Shown: positions 12,490 through 24,640 of the stretch, in pieces
How the letters are laid out: every line of letters begins with the position of its first letter
Position numbering within the stretch: the stretch's first letter is position 1
Source: Leptodontidium sp. MPI-SDFR-AT-0119
Taxonomy: Eukaryota > Ascomycota > Leotiomycetes > Helotiales > Leptodontidiaceae
Direction: 5' to 3'
DNA length: 64,000 nt
Assembly: GCA_020726505.1 (NCBI GenBank)
Contig: JAHLEZ010000048.1
Location: 1-64,000 of the forward strand
Made by a program: the position numbers and the translations under genes
Notes under the pieces: generated by a model
Seen by the model: the letters and a program-made list of their open reading frames with translations, nothing else
What the model was told of the DNA's origin: nothing
Databases searched by the model: none

Positions 12490-12960
12490 TAAACTCCTTA
12501 GAGTTAAAATTAGTGCCGTAGTCGTATATTACGAAATCTAAGGGTCTAAGGTAAATATTAATCTATATTAACTTAAATACGTTAAAGGTGGCCTAAGCCG
12601 TAGCGGAACCGGGGGCCTTTTAGAGTAGTTTCGCCGCACTAAAACCCGTTACCTTATTTATTATATAAAAGGTATATTATTCTTTAAACATTACAATATT
12701 AACGTAGACTATATAATTAAAGTCGATATCGTCTTATAACTTAAAGTGGAACTTATATAAAGCATCTGCGTGTTTCTAGTAATACTTACACATCTCTTTG
12801 ACCCTTAACATAACTTCTAAGTCATACTTATGGCTAGCTTAATCTAGTAGGTGCTAAAGACGTCTTACTAAAGGGTGTCCGAAACGCCTATATAGCCGAC
12901 GTATTTCTGGTTTAGTCAGGTAATATATATTTATCGTTCTAGTAAAAGTGTCTAGTAATT
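12490..12960 (-). pseudogene. Copia-A pre-integrase and integrase core relic
   Basis: Minus-strand reading near 12850-12910 gives RLYRRFGHPLVRRL, the histidine part of the gag-pre-integrase zinc motif. Downstream at 12698-12718 the reading is NYIVYVNIV, where the integrase core normally has Asp; AAT at 12698-12700 is a G-to-A change of GAT. Further on, IYDYGTNFNSKEF retains the second catalytic-type Asp at 12521-12523. Confidence 0.8.
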
Positions 12961-15685
12961 GACAATATTAATCTAAAAGCAGCTATAAATACTTATACTT
13001 TTATATAATTAAGTGCTTCTTGTCGCCCTAAATCAAGACGTTACATAGGTTGTTATACTGTGTATTCAACACATCTAGCTATTATAAACAAACTAGAAAT
13101 AAGATATTTACGTTTACGATTTAGAAGTCTATTTCTCTAGCTAGAGTGTTAACTATAATAACTCCTAGAGACAGTCGCAAACCGGCACTAAATGTAATCC
13201 GGCTCTAGCCCGCCTAACTAGTATTAAACTTAATATCTTAAATTTATTATAAAGCTCGTAGCTAGTTAATCCCTCTCGTGTTTTTATTAAATACCCCTAT
13301 ATTAATTAATAGTCCTTAAAAGAATCTATTTGTCTATTACGTTATATAGGCCTCACTAAGAGCGGGTCTCTTAATTTTACTTTTTAAAATGTAAGTAGCC
13401 TTCCTCTCCTTAAGTTGCCCTATAACTTCTCGTGTATTATACTATATCTCACTTACTATAAATATAGTCGTGAAGTTTATAGTGCTATTATTATTATTGT
13501 CGTCAGAACTCTCTAAAGAGTCGTTAATATTTATTAAAGTATCTAAATCCGCATCTTAATAGTTTCCTAAATAGTGTCCGGATATAGTCCGGTTCTAGTT
13601 AAAATTAGGGTCGATTCCCTTAATATAAGCTAAGTAGCTCTTAAAAGTCTTGTTTATAGCTTTTACTCCTTCGGCCTTGCGCGCTGCGAAGTATTATGCC
13701 TTAAACGTTGTTTACTTTTTATTAAAGTGACGACTACTATAACAATTTATTTTCTTATAAATAATATAGCCTATATAGCCTAATATAGGCTAGAATTTGT
13801 CTCCGCGTTTGTTTCCACTTGAAAATTTTATTTTACAGTCAAAGTAATAGGCCGTCTTATTTATGACATAAGATTAGTAGCGATTCGTATATAATCTAAA
13901 GTACTTGCCTACCCTCGATCCCGAGTTATAAGTTACCTTAACGCCGACGGCGGAGCAAAGACTATCTATTAATATAAGGAAGGTAAGGGGTGCCTAAAAC
14001 AAGGCCATTTTAAAGAGGAGGTTCTTTAATACTCCCTACACGAGCTTATCGCGGAACGTCTTATCGTTTTATATATTGTCGTCTTTTAGGCCAAGTTAAA
14101 TACTTTATAATTCCTTAACGAAGTTCTTTAATTAAGTTAGTACCGGCTTTCCCGTTTAATAAGGCTCCTCCTAAAATAACGAGAAAGTCAGACTAAACCA
14201 CCGGCTAAGGAACTTATTAGTTCTTTCCTCCGTCTTAAAGTGTTCGCGTGTCGTTCTAATAAGCTTATTAAATAAGTACCCCTTATTTTAGAGGTACTAG
14301 TAATAGTACGAACTAGCTCCGTCTTATAGTATCGACGGAAAGGCTTGGTTCTAGACTTTAGTCTTAATTAATACTCTCTAATACAAGTCGGCGAAAATAT
14401 AAAGCTTCTTATTTAAGTAGTCCTTGTCTCTATTATATTAGAGCTCCTTAGTATATATCTTAGTAAGGTTTACTAACGATTTTGCTTAGTCTAAGGTTAA
14501 TAAATTTATAATATATTATAATAGCCGAATCGGCTCCGTATATAGTCTAGTAATCTTAAGAACCTTAAATAGTAGTAATAACTTGTCCTGTAAGTATATT
14601 ACTAGCGTTAGTGTAAGATTCGACAACACGTGGTTATTTAATCTCTATAAGTAAAGATTACTTAGGGGATCCTTCTTAAGAGTAAATAAGAATTCCTTCT
14701 TTAAGACTATAAGTAAGGGGGTTATATTATATAAATCCTTGACCTTATCTCCTTTAGTAAGGGAGATCTTAAGTAATCTTAATAACTAAATCGTCTCTAT
14801 AAACTTTACTCTTAACCTTTTTAAAGGAGTGTCTTCTTTTACAAAATAAATAACTACCTCTAGTTAGTGTTATAAAGACATTAGGGGTTAATTATATTAA
14901 AGTATTATTAGGAATAGTAGTAGTAGTCGAGAGAGTGATTCCTAGATATAATTTGGTACTAATTTAGGGTAGTTCTGAATTTATATTTCTATTTAGTCCT
15001 TTAGTTATAGATTTTCCTTAGCTTGTACTGTTTTTGCTAGAGCATTTGCCGTTCTCGTTCCCTTAATATATCGTATAAATACGCTAAAGGCTCATAAGTC
15101 GTCCCTAAGACACGTACGTTTTATTGTCTTAATTAACTTAAACTCATTTGTCGTCTAACTCTTAAAGTATTCTTAAAAGTCTTAGAAAAGGAACTCTCTC
15201 TTAAGGTGTCCGTTATAAAAGTCCTCCCTAAACTTCCGTGAATATATTATTATGTCTACTAGGAAATCTAAATTAAGATTTACTCTCTCTTTAAGTGTAA
15301 CTATAACATTAATAATTTCCAGAGTTAATTCTAGCTCCGGGGTATAGTCTAAAGTATCCGCTATTATATTAAATACGATTCGTAAGAAATCTAGTAAGTT
15401 CCTAGATAGGTTTCTCGAAGGTCTAAAGTTTTAGATTTAAGGATATTAACTTAATAATCTTCGTAAAGTAATTGTCGTATTATAATAGCTCTTTTTTAAC
15501 GTGCGATAGTCTTAGTCGAGTCTTAAGAGAGAAGTTGCCTTCCCTCCACGATCTAGAAAAGGTAAAATGCCCTTTAAGGAAAATATAATTAAGTACTCCT
15601 TAAGTTAAAGCCTAAAATTCGCTTTATAGCTTAAGACCTTTTTTGTCTATAATAAGGTTAATAATACAAGCTTGCCACTAATTAG

Positions 15686-15941
15686 TGTCAGTGTAATGCC
15701 AGTTCATATATTACGCCGTATATATAAATATATTCTAATACGAGTATAGCGACAGAGTAATAAATATATAGTTCAAAATCTGTGTATTTCTAAAGAGAGT
15801 ACGAGGAGAGCTAGCCTATATACTACGGGACGCCACCGAATCTCCACCGAAACCCCTCTGGCAGGCTTCTAACCCCTATATATTAACGAACGTACGCCTG
15901 TACTATCTAGGTAGGCTTTTGCAGGGGCCTGTGGACCAACA
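15686..15941 (-). repeat. 5' LTR of Copia-A
   Basis: This 256-bp repeat begins TGTCAGTG and ends CCAACA on the plus strand. It is followed at once by the TATTA target duplication. Confidence 0.92.
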
Positions 15942-17300
15942 TATTAATAAGTATATTAGTAGTTAAAAGATATATTACTTTAAAGGATCCGCGAGTATAC
16001 TCTTACTTTAATTATATATTGTGAATATTAATATAGCGCAGCTTTATTGTGATCCTTTTAATATTCTTTATAACGAGCTTAATAGTTTATTAATTATTAT
16101 ATAAAATCTCCTACGTTTTACTTAAATCAAGAGCTAAATTTTCAAAGAAGCGCTAAAAAGCTATAGTTTCTTTACTTATATACTTTAGTACAAGTAATTT
16201 TACTTTAGTTATTAAAGTAATAATTATTACTTATCTTAATACTTTCTAAATTATTAACTCGCTAAACAAAAAGATCACGTAACCTTAAGATAATTATTAT
16301 ATCTTTATATTATTAGCGAAAGAGGCGTTAGAGGCAATAATAATTACTCTATTATAGTACTTACTATAAATAATACTTAAAAAGCGCGTATTAAATAAGT
16401 AACAAATAAGCTAATATATTACGGTAAAGTATTTAGGCTTAGGGTTTATTACAAATTATAAGAGCAGAGTAATTATATATATAATATCTAGTCTTATAAT
16501 AATTACTACGTATAAGACAAAGCTTACTCTCTCTTAATATACTTTAATGTGTTTCTTAGAAGCTTGTCTTATATACTTAATAAGATCGATTTGCGGTAGT
16601 AGTGTCGTTAGACAATTGCTATTTGCCTACTTAAAATTATAAGTAATCTTTTTAAAGTACTAGTTATAGACTAAGAAGATCGTTTTACACTTTCGATCAC
16701 GTAATACTTTAATCCCTAGGAATTATTTAATGTCTCTAAGATTATATATATCGTATACCTAGTTTAGACACTTAATGAGATCCTGTTCGAACTTCTAATT
16801 ATCTCGGTAATAAAGTACTTAAATATTGTTTACGTAAAAGAAGACTAAGATTTTGTGTTTAAGATCTATAAATATATAAGGCTCCTCTAAGTAAGGAGAG
16901 AGCCCTAGATTAGTCAGAGTCTTACTTATATACTTGTACTAGAAGTAAAAGGAATCACATATTCCGTAAAGTACGCGATTAACTCGTAATACTTAGCTAG
17001 GCTATTAAAAACCGGGTAAAAATTAGTAATATACTATTTTACTGTCTATATCTCTTAAGGTAATAATAAAGGTATTAATCACGTCAAAGTACTTAACTTT
17101 TAAATCAAAATAAACTACGAGTATTATAACAATTCTAAAAGACTTTATAGAGAGCGTACTAGCGTATATTAATATAATCGTTGCCTTACTTTAAAGATCA
17201 CCTTAAACTACTATTCGAGAGCGACATCTTAAAATATATCCGTCTTTATTAGGCTTATACTTAAAGACCTACATAAGTGGGACGAGTGAGTCTATAGTGC
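15942..17300 (-). pseudogene. Copia-B reverse transcriptase and RNase H relic
   Basis: The minus strand reads, from right to left: FDLKVKYFDVINTFI (motif with the first catalytic Asp, about 17060-17110), GLSPYLEEPYIFID (about 16860-16900), ILVFFYVNNI (16818-16850) and LRDIKFLGI-like sequence near 16720. The RNase H end ITIKLRYINIH lies at 16021-16060. The active box YVDD has become YVNN (16825-16836), which would abolish polymerase activity. The frame then runs into the Copia-A insertion at 15942 and resumes at 8372. Confidence 0.88.
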
Positions 17301-18240
17301 TCGAATCGTACTTTTATAAGTACTAGTATTTATGTTTGTCTATATTCCTTATTTCTAACTTATAGTCTTTTAAAAACCACCTTCTTATTAAGTAGTTCTT
17401 AAGATCACTCCACCTCTTTAGCTCTAGTAGAAGATCTTAGACCTTAACTTTAAGAAGTAAGAGCTTCCTTTTTAGTAGCGGGCGATTTGCTTATATTACT
17501 GCCGCGATTACTAAATGTATTGTCTTAGTTAATTCCTTAAAATCGTCTTATTTTTCTTAAGATATATATTAATTAGGTATAAGCTTATAAAGAAGCTAGT
17601 TAATTTCAGATTAAAGATTATTATACTTAGTTAAAGTGTACTTGTTAGAATTTATACCCCTAAGGTTTAAGTTACTCCTGAGATTAAAGTTACCCTTTTA
17701 AGAGCGTGTTTCTTTAAAGATAATAGTAAGCGTTATAAATACTTTATTACTTTTACCCCCTTTACGTAATCTCCTTTTTTTTCTTATACTTCTTATTAGC
17801 TTTTCTCAAGTAATTAAAGTTTTAAATTAAGCCGTGGCGGCCTTAACTTTTATTTAAGAGCGTGTTATTACTTTTGTTTGTCCTTATACGTTTAACTAAG
17901 CTCTTAACACTTTAGTCTAAGAGCGCGTTACTACTTTTAATAACGAATTTAAGGTTCTAAAAGCTTGTGCTTAAGGAGTTAATTATTTTAGACTTTTATT
18001 TATAACTTCTTAAGTTATTTAACTAAAGTTTTTAGTTAATTCCTCTAATACTTCTTTTAATAATAGTAACTTTACTCGCGAGTAATCCGCTTCTAAAGTA
18101 AATAACAGTATTTGAATCTCGAGTTTAGAAGCTCGAGACGGACTTCTAACTTAGTCTTATAGTACGTTCGACGCCTAATCTATAAGTTATATATTCTTAC
18201 TTAAACGCGATCCCTTTAAGTCTTGTTTTATACTTAGCGT

Positions 18241-19655
18241 AAGCCTTAAGTCGTACACACTCGACTTCTACTCCCTGCCCTTTATTAGTACTTTAACTAG
18301 CGCATCGTCTAATATAAGAGTGACTTTAGGAGTTAAAAGTCCCGTTATAATACTTAGTTCTTTAATATCTTTAACCCCCGAGTTTTAACTCTCTAAAGTA
18401 ATAATTAATTCCTTAATAAACTTAGAAAGTAATATTAAAGCGCTTTTAACTATAACTATTACTTCCTTAATAGTCTTATTACTTATAATATTTTCTAAGA
18501 TTCCGGCTTAGTTTACGACTAATTTATCTTCTTTAATAAGATCGCAAATTGACTAAGCTTTTTTAACTATAATTATTACTTCTTTTTAACTTAACTTATA
18601 AAATAAGTCTTTATTAAAACGTACGTTACACGTAATAATAATTCGGTCAAGACGTAACACCTAAATCCGGTAAATATTAAAAGTATAAAAACTTACTAAG
18701 TATTTAATATATACACGCGTATTTACTTTAAACGCTCTTTTCTTTTGCCCTTTTATTTATTTTATTATTAATAAATATACTTTATACTTAAATACGTAAA
18801 TCTTATTTTAATTTAGTTTAAGATTTATAATAAGCTTCGTAACGAGCGCTAAATTATACTATTAAAAGTAATTACAAAACTACTAATTTAGTGTTTTTAA
18901 TAGTAACTACTAATTATTCACGCGCTTAAGGCTCTTATTATATAAGTAAATGCCTCTTAATACGTATTTAATAGCTAATTCCGCGGGGAGATTTACTAAG
19001 AGCCTTATTTTAATTCCCTTATTAATTACTTCTTAACTAGCCCTTTCGACGCCGTCATTTAGCTTATAAATTAAGGTAAGTGAAAGCTCGAGTTTAATTC
19101 CGAGCTTCTTAATTTAGTTCTTATATCTTATAAACCCACAAATAATAATAACTGCCTTTTCTTAATTATATTTTAGTTTATATATTAAGAGTTTAAACTA
19201 CTTACGAACTTAGCGTTTAAAGCTCTTAATATATTCTAAGACTATATTATATTCTTTATTTTAAAGAATATAACTTACGAGTAGTTTATTATACTTATCT
19301 TTAAGTAAAAGGAGCTAAAAGTTATTTTTAAATCTAATTAAATAATTAAAGAGATCTTAAGTAACTCTCTAAAATAGTCTAAGTAATTGTCTCTCGATTA
19401 AGCGTTTAAAGATTACTTAAAATACGTAAGTAAGAGCGCAATACTTACACTTAATTCTCTTTATTACCTTAGTAATCTTAATATTCCTAGCTAAACTTAT
19501 TAGCTTTCTTAAGGTATCTAGCCTTAAGTGTCTAAAGTGTAAATATTAATATATTTCTATATTTGTTTTTAGTCTTTTATACTCTCGTAATAGTCTATAA
19601 AGTTTACTAATACTTCGTTTAAGCGTTAAAAATATTATAGTACTTATAACACTAA
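18241..19655 (-). repeat. 1415-bp repeat, copy 1 (Copia-B pol middle)
   Basis: This aligns over its full length and without net gaps to 27045-28459 in the same orientation. By position it lies between the protease-like part and the reverse transcriptase of Copia-B, so it should cover the pre-integrase and integrase region. I did not resolve integrase catalytic residues here. Confidence 0.85.
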
Positions 19656-19699
19656 AAGGGATCTTACGGGAGTTTAATAAATAGTTATAAAGCTCGTTA

Positions 19700-20110
19700 A
19701 ATTTAAAAAATATAAGGTTTTACTTATAAACTAATTGTCGTATAATTAAGTAGTCCCTTATAAGATCGTTTTCCTCCTTCTAACGTAAAGTATAATCTAT
19801 TTTATAGTATTAAAGCCTGTTATTATAAAGACGAGCTTCGGAGATAATATTAATATAAAATCCTTTTATAATAATAACGTCGTAAAGGGTTAAATTAAAT
19901 AACTCCTTATTTAAGTTCTTAAGAGACCCCTTTATAACGCGAATTCCGCGTCTTATAATTAGAAGCTAAGAGCTTTTACACTTTATAATGTCCTCCGGTT
20001 TAGACTTGACAAATAATCTTGGCTTTAAGAGCAAACGATTGTTAATAAAATTAGTTATATTATAGTTATTAAAAAAAGTACTTAATAATAAGAGGTAAGT
20101 TAAGTCTTAT
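19700..20110 (-). pseudogene. Copia-B protease/pre-integrase relic
   Basis: Minus-strand translation gives a recognisable run, FYINIISEARLYNNRL, followed by YYKIDYTLR and IIRQLVYKTLY. This is the segment after the aspartic protease in fungal Copia polyproteins (typically NLISEARLY...YTLR). Stops consistent with mutated Gln or Trp codons interrupt it. Confidence 0.65.
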
Positions 20111-21399
20111 ATAAAATAAACACTAAGTTAATAATCTTTTATAAGGCTTAAAAGGATTATTACTTATACTTACGTGCCGCTCTTCGCCCCTTTATTTAAG
20201 ATGTTTCTAGAGAACGTAAACTTACTTTTGCCCTTATTACTAGCGCTTTTAATAGCGTCCTTAGTGGCTTAAAGTATTAGTTTATCTAATTTAATTTAGT
20301 CTCGTAGTCCCTTTTATTTATTACTAATAAAGTACTATTAGATTTACTTTATTATAGCGTTATTTATTAGAGGATTTAGTTTAATATTTCTATTAAAGTC
20401 TTTTACATAGACCTTCTTATAAATAGTAAATTGAAGTCGAGTGTAATTTAAAGGGCTTTATTTATAGGTCCGATTATTTTAGCAAGGGCATAACTTCTTA
20501 AGGGATTTCCCTTTTAAAGGTTTACAAGCGTCCTTATTACCTTCTAATGTCGCTCTATTATTAAACGATCGTTTACTAAGAGTAGCGAAGTGTCTATAGC
20601 CTTAAGTTCTATAGCCTAATAAAAGAGCTTAGTATTAAGGACTTAATTTATTAGCGTAAAAGAAACAAGTTAATTAATTAATAATATAAGGAAGAGGAAA
20701 ACTAAGGGTTTTATACTCTTGAATTTTCTTATTTTAGCGCTTTACTTACAAGCGATTAAAGTTTCTTACTATAATTAAGAAGTCAATTATGCCGATCGTT
20801 CCTTTTACGTCTATTACCTTATATAACTGAGCTTTCTAAATAAGCTCTTAGTAAGACATAATTTATACGCGAGAGTTACTTTTTCCCTTAATCTTAAGGG
20901 ATTCTTAATAGTCGTTTTGTGTTTGAGTTTAAATTAACATTTCCGTTTAGTAAAGTACCTCCTTAAGGGAGCAAAGGATCGCTTAAATATTTATACGCTT
21001 TTCTTATATTACTCGAGCTACTATAATACTAAAGAATTACTTAGCCATACTCCTCTCGATTTAGTCATAAAGTTTAAGGTAATTAAAAGCTCAGGACTAT
21101 TAAATTATACTTTAAAAGACGTGTTATTTAGCCTTAACTTCTACTTGCTCTTAGAATAACTCAAGAGTTATAAGGTTAGGCCTTATTAGTAACGCTAAGA
21201 GTAGTTTAAATATTCTAGAGTTCCCCCTTATATTAAGGGTTAAAGGCGTAAACGTTTAATTGCCTCTGCCCTCGGAACTTAGGCTAATAGTAACTATATT
21301 ACTTACTACGGTACTCGAGGATTTAAGAGCTCTCTTAGCGTTTCTCAGAATTACTACTTAATTGTTTATTACTTAAGTCTTAAGTTATTCTCTATAAGT

Positions 21400-21657
21400 A
21401 TATATAAAGAGTTAGTAGTTTATATTATTTTTGACATTAGCTTCCTCCGCGAGCTCTTTAATAATTAGAGAAGTAATATTAAAGATTTCGAATAAAGACG
21501 TAATATCTTTTTTATTAAAGTCGACGTATAATTAAAGTCTAAGTATATTTACTATAAATATAAAGTGTATAAACTATACTAACTAATCTTTTAGTTTAGT
21601 ATATATAATCTTAGATAATAAGAGCTTAGTAAGTTCGTTAATACTTATAAAAGACAT
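21400..21657 (-). pseudogene. Copia-B gag start (probable)
   Basis: An ATG at 21655-21657 opens a minus-strand frame MSFISINELTKLL, which looks like the beginning of a Copia gag. RIP-type stops follow soon after. It lies about 240 bp inside the 78-bp repeat at 21898-21975, a reasonable distance for a 5' leader. Confidence 0.4.
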
Positions 21658-21897
21658 ATTAAATGATCGATATGTAATTATAGAATTAAAAGTAAAGGTT
21701 AAATAATCGTAGAACTTATTAATTAAAAATTCTTCTACGAATACACCGTGTAACTTAAATAAGACAAGTGTAACTCTTAACTGTCGTATAAAAGAAGAAC
21801 ATTAACTCAGGGGTTTAAAAGATTCTACGATTAAATGAGGTTTTAGAAAGTGTGTTTAAAGATTAATTAAATTAAGCGTTGTCCTCTTAAAGAGAGG

Positions 21898-21975
21898 AGC
21901 TAGAGACTAAGTTTATATACCTAGAGTGCTTACGCAAGTATACACTAGACCAAAGAACTGCGCTAGTGCGCGACA
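21898..21975. repeat. 78-bp dispersed repeat, copy 2
   Basis: This matches 4068-4145. It lies upstream of the probable Copia-B gag start on the minus strand and may be part of the Copia-B 5' LTR. The two copies would then bracket Copia-B with everything nested in it. Confidence 0.6.
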
Positions 21976-22260
21976 AAGGCTATTAGTGATTTTAGCTATT
22001 ATAATAAGGTTTAACTTATAGTATAATATTTATATATCGTTTATATAAAAGGCCACAAATACTATATATTTGTCGTTTATAAATATGTAAGGCTCTTTTA
22101 TAAGTGGCTTTAGACTAAGGCTTTTAAGTGTAACTAAGAAGTCGCTATATTATAAGGCTAAGAAGTCGCGTAAGTTATATAAGGCTCTGTCGATATTTAT
22201 AATTATATTAGGCTACTTAAAACTATTAAGAAGGTAATAGTAAACGAGTACACTTCGTTT

Positions 22261-22400
22261 ATCTCGTTTTATATTAATAAAAGTGTTCACGACGTCGTAT
22301 TACTTAACTTTTAAGTCAAATTAAGTTATTAAGGCTATTATAATACGAAAGGACCTCGCCGCTAGTATAGAGACGTACGTAGAGAATATAGTGGCATCTT
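22261..22400 (-). pseudogene. Copia-C reverse transcriptase, motif I
   Basis: The minus strand reads FDLKVK, stop, YDVVNTFINIKRD, matching the Copia motif in which a catalytic Asp precedes AF (here TF). The equivalent sequence in Copia-B is at about 17060-17110. Confidence 0.75.
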
Positions 22401-24479
22401 TTTATAAGTTACCCCTAGTAATAATACGCGATTTAATACGTATAAGTTATTTAACTAAGTTAACTTTATAAGTAAATACTTATTTTAGTGATATAAGCGT
22501 CGTTTTAGCGTCTACTTTAAGTATAATATACTAATATTTCTTAGCTTAAAGGTTCTCTATCTCTTTACGTGCGTCCTCTCAAAAGCGTTCTCTTTACGAG
22601 TATTAGTCTAAGTTTTACTAGTACTTTAATACTATTAAAAGCTTTGCCTAATATAGTTGTATTATTTTAAAGCTTATAGTTTCTTATATTCTAATTGTTT
22701 CGCTACTAACTATAGTTATAAAAATAATATATATAATTTTATAATCTTTATTATCTTCTCGTGTTACGTCTTTATTTTAAAATATTATAATAAAAGATAT
22801 AATTTACGTATAGTTCTTGTCTTTTTAGTCTATAAACTTAGCGCTTAAGAGTTCCTTTGTCGTAAAGAAGTATACTCCCGGCCTTATCTTTAACTATTTA
22901 TTTAATTATACTATTTCTCTAGCTCACCTTCTTTACTAAGCTTAAGAGACAAGGTTCAGTTAACTTTAATTAAGTACTTATAGTACTTCGTCTAAGGTCT
23001 CTTAAGACATAGTTTCGTTTAATAAGAGTTATATTATTGTCTTTAATAATATATATTTTTTAAAAGAGTTATTATTCTCCCTCTAGTTCGTCGTCGTAAT
23101 CCTCCTTAGACGAGGTGTTTTCGTGTTATAATATATTTCCTGGACTTATACTAGTTACTTTAAGTTAGTTTAATAATTGACTCTAGTTGTCTCGTGTTTT
23201 ACTTTAAATTATAACTTAAGGTATTAATTTACGCGTACTCTTAATTTAGCGTAATTGTTTCGCACTTAAGGCACTCCTCTTAGGCTCGATATATTCGTTT
23301 CGTTATGTCTAGCTTTGAGTCTATCTTAGTATACTTAGGCTTTTTATTATTACTAAAACTTCTATATTATCCTTATAAGCTTTATATTGTCTTTTAACGT
23401 ATTAATTCGTGAATTTAATAATACTATCTTATTTTAGTACTCTCGTGAAATAAGTAGTCCCGCCTTAATAGTTACGTGTAAGATTACTTCCGTAAAAACT
23501 TCGTCGACTTCTATTAAGTTAAGTAGTAGCCTATTTAATTTAATACTATTTTTCGCCTTTATATACTCGTCTATTATGTGTTTAATAGCTAACTCGGCGT
23601 CTTAAGCGGCCTTAGGCTCTATAAGTATATTAACAACTTATTTAAGTATTAATAGTAGTTAACCGACTATTATTTACTTACTATAAAATTATATCTTATT
23701 AAAAATAACGTTTTAAGTATATATTACACACTTTAGCTAGAGTATCTAGACCTTATATATATTAGTTATATAGTAGCTAACTAAGTATCTAATATACCCC
23801 CTAAGGTTAACCTTAAAGCCTCTCTTGTCACAGAGAGCTTATTAGTCTTTAATTATCACGTAGGCTTTAGCGCTATACACAAAAGTGTTACTTTAGTTAA
23901 GTCTCAAATTAATTAATAACCTCTTTATTATATATAAATTATACTACTGAAAATACTGCCTAAACTATACCTCTAATACTTCGTTTAACGATCGTATAAC
24001 TCTCTTAGTTAGTGGCGACATATTATAAAGGTATATAACTATTAAAACAGCCTCCGGCTATAACTTAGATAATAGATTAGCACTTATTATTATTTTTAAG
24101 GCCTTAGTAATTAACTCCCTACTAACTCTTTTTATACCTCTATTTAACTCATACGTATAAACAAGAGTTAGCTTTAAGTTAATACTATTATTTAACGCTT
24201 ATTAATCGTACTAAGTCTAGTATCTTATATTAATTATAAACGTGTCGTTATTAAACTTAACTTTATATATAATTAAACTATATTAACGTTTAGTCTATGT
24301 CTTAAATACTTCAGGTACTCTTATAATTAACTTATTAACTTTATTTATAGGTGTAAATATAAAAAGCTTTTTATTATATTCGTCCTTAATTAGTAGTAGC
24401 CAACTTGTATTATTGTAGCTTATAAAGTAATCAAATAAGTCTTATATAACCTTAAAGAATAGTCTTAGCGACTTATTAT

Positions 24480-24640
24480 TTAACTCTTTACGTAATAGTC
24501 ATTAATTTGAGTGTATTATAGTACAGCTTTCACACTAAATACTAGTAATTCCGTCGATTTAAACGTTACGAGCATACTTCACAAGAGCTTTTAGTGCTAT
24601 TTTGCCGAGGTGACTAGCCCGTAAGTGCTATATTTCTACT
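24480..24640 (-). pseudogene. Copia-C pre-integrase zinc motif
   Basis: The minus strand reads ALKALVKYARNV, stop, IDGITS, then IQCESC after one more stop. It fits the fungal Copia pre-integrase pattern with V-IKG-T-ECDAC, and the two cysteines are present. Confidence 0.7.

Larger units (their letters stand above)
8378..15941 (-). mobile_element. Copia-A, complete but RIP-mutated Ty1/Copia retrotransposon
   Basis: Direct 256-bp LTRs lie at 8378-8633 and 15686-15941, starting TGTC and ending in CCAACA on the right copy, with the left end mutated to CTAATA. The target duplication TATTA is perfect (8373-8377 and 15942-15946). The coding frame runs on the minus strand: RNase H at 10274-10540, reverse transcriptase around 11.0-11.8 kb, integrase and pre-integrase at about 12.3-12.96 kb, and presumably gag at 13.5-15.6 kb. 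Stops stand in for Gln or Trp throughout. Between RNase H and the 3' LTR lies a plus-strand extra frame (9177-9674). The element sits inside Copia-B. Confidence 0.93.
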
